64,000 nucleotides of DNA from NCBI GenBank assembly GCA_022865305.1, contig JALHSP010000056.1, positions 62,001 to 126,000 on the forward strand, written 5' to 3'. Source of the DNA: Bacteroidales bacterium. Lineage in GTDB: Bacteria; Bacteroidota; Bacteroidia; Bacteroidales; VadinHA17. Of the stretch, positions 8,343-17,417 are shown piece after piece; positions within the stretch are counted from its first letter, which is position 1; each line of letters opens with the position of its first letter. The notes under the pieces were generated by a model. The model did no database searches. It was not told the origin of the DNA and saw only the letters and a list, made by a program, of their open reading frames with translations. The translations under genes were made by a program, and so were the position numbers.

Positions 8343-10313
8343 TCATTTAACTGCCATAAATACCAGTTCCTGAGCTCCTTTCAAACCGGGTTTAATAAAT
8401 TCAAGTTTGATACGGGTTACTCCGTTTGGCCAGTAACGCTTCAGGGAACGATCGGTAATTTCAATAGACTCAATTTTGGGAGTTATAACTTTTGAATTAT
8501 AGGTCATATTGAGGCTGAAACCATCGCCATCAAACTTCAGCAGCCCTGGTTTAACCTGTGTTACTTTACAATATGTTATCAAGTTTGAACTTGCGGGAGC
8601 ACTGGTCACTGCACTCATCTCATATTTATCGCTGATCACGAAGCTCTTTCCCCTGTTCAGTTTATAGCTGCGTATCCAGCTTTTTACCTTAGCTCCTTCG
8701 GGATATGCCCCTGCTATTTCAGTTGAGAAGGCAGCAGATTTTGTATTTGCCGAGAATGTTGAATTCTTTGCTTTGTAACTGGCACCCTGCATCTGGTCAG
8801 TTCCATTGATAACAGGCAGATTATGAAATCCTGACTGCATTGTCCATATCTCATAACGCCTTGAGCTGAAAGTCTTTGCAACATATTCCTCGCGCCCCAG
8901 GTCGATAAGGCACGGTTTACCATCGAAGTACATAAGACATGAGCCAATGTCGTTATGATTATGGCTCTCTGCGTTAAATCCTCCTTTTGCACCAAAGAAA
9001 AATCCCATATAGCTACCTTCTTTGTCTCTGGCTCCCGCAACCTCAGTATCCGGAAACCAGAAATCTGCCACAAGTGCTTCTTTTCCTTTTGCACTGCGAA
9101 TATCATTGATCAGACCAAGGTTTTTGATCTGATCTCCGATCTTACCTCCAAGGCTGCGCTCTCCCCAGTTATTCAGTTTTGCCAGGTATGCACCAAATTC
9201 CTGCATTACAGGATCATTAATTGCTTTGCCATACCTGTATACAATAGAACCATTTCCACCTGTTGTAGCATCAGCATCAGCAAAATTTATAAAGTATGGA
9301 GCATGGATATTTACCTTGTAGAAATATTTTCCGATATTCTGAACCAGAGGATCATCAAACACATCAAATTTCCCATCAGTTAAATTTTTAAGAATCTCAA
9401 GGCTTTCATACAGCAGTGCGCCTGCAGCGCCCCAGTAAGATGGCCCTTCGTCACAACCACCGTCATCTGAATAGCCGTTCAGAAATTTATCAAGCGAATT
9501 GATGATCTTCTGAACTTCAGCTACCTTTTTGACGGGATCTGTTTCGATTAAAAGGTAACTTGTAAGCATGTTGTAATTCACCCATGGATTCCAGTTGTTC
9601 GGCCGGCCACCTTTAAATCCCATATATCCGAAATCGTCCCTTACAAAATAAGGGGTAAGTGATTTGTCAGTGATTTCCTGCAACAACCTCTTTGCAATTA
9701 AAGGATGAATCTTGTCAAACTCTTCCTTAAACAGATAATACGTCCATGACAGGTTGCTGGTAACTTCACCAACGCCAAGATCAACATATGGATCATTTAT
9801 ATCAGGTAAACCAGCGCCGGCTTTCTGTGAGCCCAGATGAGCAGACCACCCCCACCATGTCTGCTCGCTGTAGTACCATACTGCATTGATTATCTGATCA
9901 ATAAAACGCCCTTTGCCTTCTACAAGTTCACCCATAACAAGATTTATGAGTGCGTTGCTGCAGGCTGAATATACACTCTGACGGCGGTCCCCTGAACGGA
10001 TAAATTCAAGGTAATCAGTAGCTCTGACCACGGGCCAGTTGTAGCCGAGGTATTCTTCCGCCCTCTTAATATACTCCTGCCTGATGTTAGCAGCCAAACC
10101 TTCCCAGAACTGTCTGTCTTTGTAACCTGGAAGTTTATTCCAAGAGTTGTCGGTGATCATGACTTTTGCCAGATCAATGGTTTTCGCTTCATTTGCCAGT
10201 ATATTCCGTTCCCTTGGTTTCAGTTCCGCCAATAAAGGCCGGGAACCAAAATCAGAGATCAATGCAAAACAGGTAATTGCCAGGATCTTCAGAATTGAGG
10301 ATTTTGTTTTCAT
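8343..10313 (-). CDS. Heparinase II/III-like polysaccharide lyase family protein
   Basis: This 656-residue protein has an N-terminal signal peptide. A helical toroid of about 380 residues follows (WNPWVNYNMLTSYLL, DEGPSYWGAAGALLYESLEIL), then a beta-sandwich containing AESHNHNDIGSCLMYFDGKPCLIDLGREEY. That is the layout of heparinase II/III-type and alginate-lyase-type enzymes of the periplasm. The Asn-His-Asn-Asp stretch and nearby Tyr residues are candidates for the metal site and the general acid/base. It resembles uncharacterised Bacteroidota members more than any defined lyase, so the substrate (an acidic polysaccharide) is inferred. DPP IV lies 23 bases upstream on the same strand and may be co-transcribed. 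Confidence 0.8.
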   Translation of the reverse strand: MKTKSSILKILAITCFALISDFGSRPLLAELKPRERNILANEAKTIDLAKVMITDNSWNKLPGYKDRQFWEGLAANIRQEYIKRAEEYLGYNWPVVRATDYLEFIRSGDRRQSVYSACSNALINLVMGELVEGKGRFIDQIINAVWYYSEQTWWGWSAHLGSQKAGAGLPDINDPYVDLGVGEVTSNLSWTYYLFKEEFDKIHPLIAKRLLQEITDKSLTPYFVRDDFGYMGFKGGRPNNWNPWVNYNMLTSYLLIETDPVKKVAEVQKIINSLDKFLNGYSDDGGCDEGPSYWGAAGALLYESLEILKNLTDGKFDVFDDPLVQNIGKYFYKVNIHAPYFINFADADATTGGNGSIVYRYGKAINDPVMQEFGAYLAKLNNWGERSLGGKIGDQIKNLGLINDIRSAKGKEALVADFWFPDTEVAGARDKEGSYMGFFFGAKGGFNAESHNHNDIGSCLMYFDGKPCLIDLGREEYVAKTFSSRRYEIWTMQSGFHNLPVINGTDQMQGASYKAKNSTFSANTKSAAFSTEIAGAYPEGAKVKSWIRSYKLNRGKSFVISDKYEMSAVTSAPASSNLITYCKVTQVKPGLLKFDGDGFSLNMTYNSKVITPKIESIEITDRSLKRYWPNGVTRIKLEFIKPGLKGAQELVFMAVK

Positions 10314-10336
10314 ACATTAACTATTTGGTTATCAGA

Positions 10337-12502
10337 TTACTTCTCAAAGAAACTCTCAAGCCAGAAATTATTTGCCTCATTACGGGAATGCATTGCTTTT
10401 GAGCCTGAAAATTTGTGACGGTTATCGGGATAAAGCATAAACTGGAATGATTTTCCTGCATCCTGAAGCTTTGAAATGAGATAAATAGAATTCTGCATAT
10501 GGACATTATCGTCCACATCACCATGTGTCATATAGAGTTTCCCTTTATAGTTGTTTACCCAGGTAAGTGCAGAACCATCTTTATAACCATCCTGATTATC
10601 CTGCGGTGTATCCATATATCGTTCCGTATAGATGTTATCATAAAGACGGTAATCAGTAACCGACGAAGCGGCAAATCCGTGCGTCCAGTAATCAGCACCT
10701 TTTGTCAGTGCGAGACACGTCATATACCCGCCATATGAACTCCCGGTGATTCCCATCCTTGTGCTGTCAACATAAGGTTTTGTAAGTAACCATCTTACGG
10801 CATCCTCGTAATCGAGGATTTCCCATTTACCAAGACAACGATGCATATAATCCAATCCTTTTTTCCCGAATTGCCCTGAACCCCTGTGGTCAACTTTGAA
10901 AGTAATGATCCCGTTCTGGGAATACCATGATGGGTTGCTCCCCTGCCACCTGTTGTTTACGTTCTTGGAATCAGGACCGCCATAGATATCAAAAATTACC
11001 GGGTATTTTTTTGAAGGATCAAAATTCAGAGGGTATGTTATTATGGCCGGCATATTGAATAATCCATCCGATGTCATAATTTTTACCATTTTGGCTTTTG
11101 AATTTTTAGCCGGATCATAAACATGCTGGTCGAATTTATGAATCTCCCTTATAAACTTTCCCCTTTTATTATAAGCAATTATTGAACCTGTACTCGAAAT
11201 GTTGTTCCATGTATCGATCAAATAGTTCCCTTTGGGAGAAATGTTTATATTATGGCTACCATCGCCTTTTGTTATCTGAAGAAGGTTTTTACCGTCAAGG
11301 CTGACCCTGAATGCATGACTGTCTGTCGATTCAGTACCGGTTGCAGAGAAATAAACCATCTTAAGATCTTCGTCTACTCTGCTGACAGAGGTTACCCTGA
11401 AATCAAAATTTGTCAGCTGGGCAATCTGTCGTCCATCCCATCCATAGTAATAAAGATTTTCCCAGTCGTTCCGATAACTTCTGATAATAAATCCGGATCC
11501 GTTCTTCATTACATAAATATCTTCACGGAATTCCACCCATGTTTTGCGAGTTTCATTATATATCTGCGTAAAATCTCCGGTTGCAGGATCAGCCAGAATA
11601 ATTTTCAAATCGTTCTGATCGCGATTAACTACCTGGATTGCCAGTTTTTTACTGTCGGGTGTCCAGAACGGCCAGGCAATATACTGATCTATGCTGTAAT
11701 CGGTTTTAACCCATACTGTTTTAGCTGTTGCTATATCGGCAATTCCCATTTTTACTTTTGGATTTGGATCACCTGCTTTAGGATACGGAACCTGTTCGAG
11801 CAAGCCATGGATACCATCAGGTTCATCAATCCGGTTCAAGGTAAATACCGGCACTTCACTTTCATCGGTTCTCAGGTATGCAATTTTGCTGCCATCCGGT
11901 GACCACCAGAAGGCTGCATAACGGCTGGGTCTGCCTAGTATCTCTTCCATATAGACCCATGAAGAATAACCATTATATATTCTTTCAGAGGCATCGGTTG
12001 TAAGCCTGATCTCCTTATTATTCAGAAGATCAAAAACATAAAGGTCCTCGTTCTTTGTATAAGCAATCTTTTTGCCATCAGGAGAAAAACGGACATTCAC
12101 TTCATCTGCCTTATCAGTGGTTAACCTTTTCAGTTCTTTTTCACCTTTAATAAAATAGAACAGATCATTTTCTTTTACAATAATCGCGCTTTTCATGTCA
12201 GGGCTGACAGTATCATTTATTCCAATTTTCACTCCTGAAGGAAGAGCTTCTGACAGGAGCTCCCGTTCCGGTTTTGAAGGAGGAACAATAACACTTTTTC
12301 CTGTTTTAATATCAACGATTTGAGTTACCAGATTCTTTTCAGCATCAAAATTACGTATCAGATAATGAGTATCGTCGGTCCATCCCAGTACCGCAACCTT
12401 GTTAGAATCAGGCTGCGGCCTTTGAGCAGCAACCCTGATCGCTCCAAACAACAGGGACAAAAGCAGCAAAATGTAAATTTTGTCAATGCAGATTTTCTTC
12501 AT
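10337..12502 (-). CDS. Dipeptidyl peptidase IV (S9B family)
   Basis: This 721-residue exported serine peptidase cleaves X-Pro dipeptides from peptide N-termini. A signal peptide (MKKICIDKIYILLLL to AAQ) leads into an N-terminal beta-propeller with TolB-like blades such as RFSPDGKKIAYTKNEDLYVF. The EE motif that docks the substrate amino terminus is in YMEEILGRPSRY. The C-terminal alpha/beta hydrolase carries the nucleophile elbow GSSYGGYM (Ser near residue 588), Asp in DVDDNVH (near 663) and His in DNRHKFSG (near 696). All catalytic features are intact. In Bacteroidota such enzymes act in the periplasm in peptide feeding. Confidence 0.95.
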   Translation of the reverse strand: MKKICIDKIYILLLLSLLFGAIRVAAQRPQPDSNKVAVLGWTDDTHYLIRNFDAEKNLVTQIVDIKTGKSVIVPPSKPERELLSEALPSGVKIGINDTVSPDMKSAIIVKENDLFYFIKGEKELKRLTTDKADEVNVRFSPDGKKIAYTKNEDLYVFDLLNNKEIRLTTDASERIYNGYSSWVYMEEILGRPSRYAAFWWSPDGSKIAYLRTDESEVPVFTLNRIDEPDGIHGLLEQVPYPKAGDPNPKVKMGIADIATAKTVWVKTDYSIDQYIAWPFWTPDSKKLAIQVVNRDQNDLKIILADPATGDFTQIYNETRKTWVEFREDIYVMKNGSGFIIRSYRNDWENLYYYGWDGRQIAQLTNFDFRVTSVSRVDEDLKMVYFSATGTESTDSHAFRVSLDGKNLLQITKGDGSHNINISPKGNYLIDTWNNISSTGSIIAYNKRGKFIREIHKFDQHVYDPAKNSKAKMVKIMTSDGLFNMPAIITYPLNFDPSKKYPVIFDIYGGPDSKNVNNRWQGSNPSWYSQNGIITFKVDHRGSGQFGKKGLDYMHRCLGKWEILDYEDAVRWLLTKPYVDSTRMGITGSSYGGYMTCLALTKGADYWTHGFAASSVTDYRLYDNIYTERYMDTPQDNQDGYKDGSALTWVNNYKGKLYMTHGDVDDNVHMQNSIYLISKLQDAGKSFQFMLYPDNRHKFSGSKAMHSRNEANNFWLESFFEK

Positions 12503-12614
12503 TAAGATTAATTCTGTTTCGTTTATACTAAATTATTCGGATTAAAAGTAAGAAATTTCCTATAAGAACCACGCCGGGAATCTTATAACATTAAATCAGA
12601 TCATTGAATTGTAA

Positions 12615-13619
12615 GTTTTTTCATACTCAGGTTTTGGTATTGTCGCACCGGAATATGGATGGAATGATTACGCAGATCTTGATGTAAAAGGAAAAACCGT
12701 GATTGTCATGATCAATGACCCGGGATTGTATACCGGTGACATCTCTTTTTTTAAAGGCAGGGAAATGACATATTACGGCAGGTGGACATATAAATATGAA
12801 GAGGCAGCACGGCAGGGAGCCGACGGTATTATAATAATTCATGAAACTGAAGGTGCCGGGTATACGTATGCTGTTCCCAGGAATAGTGCAATATCTTCAA
12901 GATTCTATCTGCATAATAACAGAAACAGTAAATTCCTCTGTCGTTTTAGCGGGTGGTTATCAGCTCAGGCAGCTGATAAGCTCTTCACCAATTGTGGATT
13001 GAACGTGGCAAAACTCAGGATGGAGGCATGCAAAAAAGGATTCAAGGGTTTTCCTTTAAATATGGAAATCTCCCTGACCATCAGGAATAGTGTTAAATAC
13101 AATAATTCCAGAAATGTCGCAGGGATCCTTAAAGGTAGAAAAAGACCCGAAGAGTGTATCGTTTATACTGCGCACTGGGACCATTTTGGAATTGGTGAGC
13201 CAGAGAATGGAGATTCCATATATAACGGGGCAGTCGATAACGGAACATCCATGGCTTGGGCACTTGCCATAGGAAAAGCATTTTCTCAGCTAAAACAAAA
13301 GCCCGACAGGAGCGTGATACTACTCTTTCCTACATCGGAAGAACAGGGGCTCATCGGATCAATCTACTATACTGAAAACCCCGTTCTGCCCATGAAAAAG
13401 ACCGTAGCATGTATCAATAATGATCTCCTTTTACCTATTGGCAGAATGAAGGATATAATGATAACAGGATACGGACAATCTGAACTTGATGATTTTGTTG
13501 AAAGAGCAGCTTCCGCACAGGGCAGATATGTTATTAATGATCCTAATTCACATACAGGGATGTATTTCAGATCTGATCACTTTGCATTTGCAGCCTTTAC
13601 ATTTACTCCCTCTTATTAA
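12615..13619 (+). pseudogene. Fragment of an M28-family zinc aminopeptidase, missing both ends
   Basis: The frame opens after a TAA at 12612. From about 12630 it reads as the middle of an M28 peptidase (GFGIVAPEYGWNDYADLDVKG), without the expected signal peptide and N-terminal region. The GTG at 12699 is internal to the homologous region. The zinc and catalytic residues are present: His in AHWDHFG, Asp in AVDNGTS, Glu-Glu in TSEEQGLIGS, Asp in INNDLL and His in FRSDHF. Homology then stops abruptly after SDHFAFA, and the frame ends a few codons later in low-complexity sequence. The next recognisable sequence is a hydrogenase. A fragment without its export signal and C-terminal strands is unlikely to be functional, so this is either a deletion scar or an assembly join. 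Confidence 0.8.
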
Positions 13620-13635
13620 CAATAATTATTAACAA
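13613..13635. repeat. Direct repeat at the M28/hydrogenase junction
   Basis: TTATTAACAA occurs at 13613-13622 and again at 13626-13635, exactly in the short spacer between the truncated peptidase and the truncated hydrogenase. Short direct repeats are common at deletion or slippage endpoints, but this AT-rich pair could be chance. Confidence 0.5.
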
Positions 13636-13644
13636 GGAAAGCGT

Positions 13645-14890
13645 ATGTTGTTGATTTTCTTTTCTTTTGCTTTCGAACAGAACCTGGAGCACTCAAGCTG
13701 CACATACTGCGGCCAGTGTGTCGCTGTCTGCCCGACAGGCGCTCTGACAGAAGTTGATCATACCCCTGACGTATTGCGTGCACTGGCTGATCCCGCAAAA
13801 ACCGTAATTGTTCAGACGGCTCCGGCAGTGCGGGCTGCACTTGGAGAAGAGTTTGGAATGGAACCCGGGACACTGGTTACAGGGAAGATGGTTACCGCCC
13901 TGAGAGCCCTCGGATTTGATTATGTTTTTGATACCGATTTTGCAGCCGATCTGACCATTATGGAAGAGGGGACTGAACTCCTGGACAGGTTAAACAGACA
14001 TCTGAAAGGTGACAAAACGGCAAAACTGCCTATTCTGACATCCTGCTGCCCTGGCTGGGTAAACTTTTTTGAATATTATTACCCCGATCTAAAGGATATT
14101 CCTTCAACAGCAAAATCTCCGCAACAGATGTTCGGTGCTATAGCAAAAACATATTTTGCTGATATAATCAAAGTTGACCGGAAAGACATGGTAGTTATTT
14201 CAATTATGCCATGTCTTGCAAAAAAAATATGAATGCCAGAGAGAAGAATTCTCAGTTGACAATAACAGGGATGTTGATTTCTCAATTTCCACCAGGGAAC
14301 TGGCTGCATTTATAAAGCAGGCGAATATCGACATTAACAACCTTGAAGATGGCGAGTTTGATGCACCACTGGGTGAATCGACAGGTGCCGGTGTTATCTT
14401 CGGTACAACAGGTGGCGTTATTGAAGCTGCGGTTCGTACTGCTTATGAAATACAGACCGGGAAAAAACTCGACAGGCTTGACTTTACTGAATTAAGAGGG
14501 CTTGAAGGTGTTCGTCAGGCAACAATCGATTTCAACGGACTTCCTGTCAGGATTGGTATTGCGCACGGACTTGGAAATGCAAGGAAGCTGCTCGATGATG
14601 TCAGAACAGGTAAATCACAGTTTCATGCAATTGAAGTAATGGCGTGTCCTGGCGGATGCATCGGTGGCGGAGGACAACCGTTGCATCATGGTAATTCCGA
14701 GATAATTAAAGCAAGGGCTGCAGCAATTTATGCCGAAAACAGGAAAAAGCCTCTCAGGAAATCGCACGAGAATCCATTTATAATAAAACTGTATAAGGAA
14801 TTCCTTGAGAAACCAAATAGTGAAAAAGCTCACCATCTGCTTCATACTCATTATTTTGAAAGAAAGAAAAAAATAGTGATAAAACAATAA
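13645..14890 (+). pseudogene. [FeFe]-hydrogenase catalytic subunit, N-terminally truncated and frameshifted
   Basis: From about 13669 (AFEQNLEHSSCTYCGQCVAV) the sequence is that of the NAD-linked [FeFe]-hydrogenase subunit (HydA/HndD type), which reduces protons to H2. All three H-cluster signatures are present: TSCCPGWV, MPCLAKKYE (read across the frameshift) and MACPGGCIGGGGQP. One ferredoxin CxxCxxCxxxCP motif is present, but the usual N-terminal [2Fe-2S] domain and other Fe-S modules are absent; about 180 residues are missing against family length. A run of eight A at 14220-14227 shifts the frame, so the first part ends at 14232. One A fewer restores AKKYECQREEF exactly. The second frame then runs to 14890. 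An intact NuoE-like gene follows. Confidence 0.88.
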
Positions 14891-14923
14891 ACCACCAACC
14901 GGTACCATATAAAATTAAATGTT

Positions 14924-15436
14924 ATGTCAAGTATTAAGATAGAATTAAGACAGGAAGATGTCACTAAGATAAAGGAGATCTGTGCGTCATTTGACAATGA
15001 TCCCCAGGAGCTTATAAACGTTTTACACAAATGCCAGGAACATTTTGGCTATCTTCCTGCCGAAGTGCAGGAAGTCATTTCAAATGAACTGGTTGTACCA
15101 GTTGCTAAAATATACGGGGTTGTTACATTCTACTCTTTCTTTACAATGACTCCGAAAGGAAAGCACCCGGTAAGTATATGTATGGGTACTGCCTGTTATG
15201 TTCGTGGCGCCGAGAAAGTGCTGGATGAATTCAAAAAGGAACTCGGATTGCAGGCAGGACAAACAACCGGGGATGGCAAGTTTTCACTATCAAGCCTGAG
15301 ATGTATCGGAGCATGTGGCCTGGCACCCGTGGTTATGGTCGGAGATAAAACCTACGGACGTGTTGCACCTGATGATGTAAGAAATATCATAAAAGAATAC
15401 AAACAGAATAATCCAGGTTTGGTTTTCAGTAAATGA
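14924..15436 (+). CDS. NuoE-like [2Fe-2S] thioredoxin-fold subunit of NAD-linked hydrogenase
   Basis: This 170-residue protein belongs to the NuoE/HndA/HydC family, the small electron-transfer subunit of NADH dehydrogenases and NADH-dependent hydrogenases. An N-terminal helical part (residues 1-80, containing LINVLHKCQEHFGYLP) precedes the thioredoxin-like domain. The four cluster ligands are seen as CMGTAC and CIGACG. It lies 33 bases after the hydrogenase fragment, so it was probably its partner. The FMN/NADH-binding NuoF-like subunit expected in such complexes is not in the window. The gene is intact and ends at an intrinsic terminator. Confidence 0.92.
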   Translation: MSSIKIELRQEDVTKIKEICASFDNDPQELINVLHKCQEHFGYLPAEVQEVISNELVVPVAKIYGVVTFYSFFTMTPKGKHPVSICMGTACYVRGAEKVLDEFKKELGLQAGQTTGDGKFSLSSLRCIGACGLAPVVMVGDKTYGRVAPDDVRNIIKEYKQNNPGLVFSK

Positions 15437-15439
15437 TGG

Positions 15440-15471
15440 AGCCGGAGCTATTTAGTTCCGGCTTTCTTTTT
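15440..15471 (+). terminator. Intrinsic terminator after the NuoE-like gene
   Basis: AGCCGGAGCT pairs with AGTTCCGGCT (one G-T pair, 4-base loop) and is followed by a T-rich run, 3 bases after the NuoE-like stop. It overlaps the last codons of the convergent ygiQ gene, whose stop is at 15452. Confidence 0.85.
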
Positions 15472-17275
15472 CCGGGAGCCTTGAGGCGGTGACCGGTGAC
15501 CGGTTGCCTCCCTTATACCAGAAAAAATATTCTTTCTGACGTTTCTTCTCTTCCGGTTTTCTTGCCACATAGATCTTTTTACCGGTATAGGGATCGAAAC
15601 CGGTATAATAGATAAGCGTTGACAGTGTCATAGGGGTTGGGGTAAAATCCTGAACCTGCTCAGGCCGTATGCCAAGGTTCCGGACCTGATCTGCAAGCTC
15701 TTCCATATCCCTGGCGGTGCAACCCGGATGTGATGATATGAAATATGGTATGATCTCATAGTTCAATCCTTCCCGTGCTGTAACAGCATCGAACTTTTTC
15801 TTAAGTTTCCTGAACAATTCAAAAGGGACCTTTCGCATCAGGTTAAGGACTTGCGGAGAGGTGTGCTCGGGAGCTACCTTAAGTCTGCCCGAAACATGGT
15901 TTGTTATCAGCTCTTCAAGATATTCATTTTCCTCCCTTCCGGCATTTTTATTCCATTCAGGAAATAAAAGATCATATCGCACTCCGCTCCCGACAAATGC
16001 TTTCTTTATCCCATCCAAACGGTTTATTTTTTTATACAGGCTTGTCAGTAATTTATGGCTGGTATCCAGATTCTGGCAAACTGCAGGCCAGATGCATGAT
16101 GGTCTTGAACATTTGAGACATACCTCCATATTCTTCCCTTCCATCCTGTACATATTGGCTGAAGGTCCTCCAATATCCGACAGATAACCCCTGAACCCAG
16201 GCAGTTGTGATATTTTTCTTATCTCCCCGAGGATCGATTTTTCTGATCTGCTTACAATTTGTTTTCCCTGGTGAGCCGCTATTGCACAAAAGCTGCAACC
16301 GCCAAAGCATCCCCTGTGAATATTGACAGAGAACTTTATCATTTCATATGCAGGAATCGGACCCTTCTTTTCATACCTTGGGTGAGGAAGATACGTATAA
16401 GGCAAATCATATGAACGATCAGCTTCATCTTCATCCATGGGCTTAAATTGAGGGTTTATAACGATAATAGAATCCCCTGAAGGTTCAATCAGCCTGGCAG
16501 CCTCAAGTCTGTTGGATTCTTTCTCAAAAGTCATAAAGTTCTCAGCAAATAGTTTTTTATCACTGACGCATTCTTCAAATGAATGGAGTCTGATTTCTTT
16601 CCACTTTTTATGAGGTGGCAAAGGATCATTTTTACTAATGATAATTGCAGTTTGTGGTATTGTTTTAAGTGAAGCAAAAGGAACACCTCTTTCCAGCAAC
16701 CTTATAATTTCACGGACAGGCTGTTCCCCCATACCATATACCAGAATGTCGGCACCACTGGCAAGCAATACTGAAGGTTCCAGTTTATCTTTCCAGTAGT
16801 CATAATGTGTAAGCCGCCGCATTGATGCTTCAATGCCACCAATCACGACCGGGATATCAGGGAACAATTCTTTAAGAATTTTAGTGTAAACTACTGTAGG
16901 GTAATCAGGTCTGAAGCCGGATTTACCTCCGGGTGTATATGCATCATCGGACCGCAACCGACTGGCAGCTGTATAGTGATTCACCATCGAATCCATATTA
17001 CCGGCTGTGACTCCAAAGAAATACCTGGGTTTTCCCAGCTTCCTGAAATCTCTCAAGTCATCCTTCCAGTTGGGTTGAGGTACAATTGCAACACGAAATC
17101 CTTCATTTTCAATAATCCTGCCTATTACAGCAGGGCCAAACGAAGGGTGATCAACATAAGCATCACCACTGAAAATAATTACATCCGGCTCATCCCATCC
17201 CAGAATTTCAAGATCCTTCCTGCTTGTTGGCAGCCAATTGATTATATTATCTTTATTTTTCAAAATGACAGGCAT
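15452..17275 (-). CDS. YgiQ family radical SAM protein
   Basis: This 607-residue protein belongs to the YgiQ (UPF0313) family of radical S-adenosylmethionine proteins, whose reaction is not established. The N-terminal part resembles a cobalamin-binding-like region (IIFSGDAYVDHPSFGPAVIGRII). The radical SAM cluster motif is CFGGCSFCAIAAHQG, near residues 322-332. The C-terminal part contains a family-typical Cys-rich stretch (CLKCSRPSCIWPAVC) and the VQDFTPTPMTLSTLIYYTG segment. Its length is normal for the family. It is monocistronic and convergent with the hydrogenase genes. Confidence 0.93.
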   Translation of the reverse strand: MPVILKNKDNIINWLPTSRKDLEILGWDEPDVIIFSGDAYVDHPSFGPAVIGRIIENEGFRVAIVPQPNWKDDLRDFRKLGKPRYFFGVTAGNMDSMVNHYTAASRLRSDDAYTPGGKSGFRPDYPTVVYTKILKELFPDIPVVIGGIEASMRRLTHYDYWKDKLEPSVLLASGADILVYGMGEQPVREIIRLLERGVPFASLKTIPQTAIIISKNDPLPPHKKWKEIRLHSFEECVSDKKLFAENFMTFEKESNRLEAARLIEPSGDSIIVINPQFKPMDEDEADRSYDLPYTYLPHPRYEKKGPIPAYEMIKFSVNIHRGCFGGCSFCAIAAHQGKQIVSRSEKSILGEIRKISQLPGFRGYLSDIGGPSANMYRMEGKNMEVCLKCSRPSCIWPAVCQNLDTSHKLLTSLYKKINRLDGIKKAFVGSGVRYDLLFPEWNKNAGREENEYLEELITNHVSGRLKVAPEHTSPQVLNLMRKVPFELFRKLKKKFDAVTAREGLNYEIIPYFISSHPGCTARDMEELADQVRNLGIRPEQVQDFTPTPMTLSTLIYYTGFDPYTGKKIYVARKPEEKKRQKEYFFWYKGGNRSPVTASRLPEKESRN

Positions 17276-17417
17276 GAGTCAGCTCCAAAAGTAATTAATG
17301 TTTCAGACACCTTTTCATATAAATTACTGTTTATTGATCCGGCCTGATTGTTGCAGGTATTGTTTTAACAAACCAATATGATATTTTGTTATTGATTATT
17401 TCCTTAAGTAAGGATTG

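Noticed and set aside
11252-11902. 216-codon open frame antisense to the DPP IV gene
   Set aside because: It is a mirror frame of a well-supported gene; the translation has no domain and is Ile/Cys/Phe-rich in an arbitrary way.
14216-14232. Programmed ribosomal frameshift in the hydrogenase
   Set aside because: No downstream pseudoknot or stimulatory element is evident, and a single-base change in the A-run explains the frame more simply.
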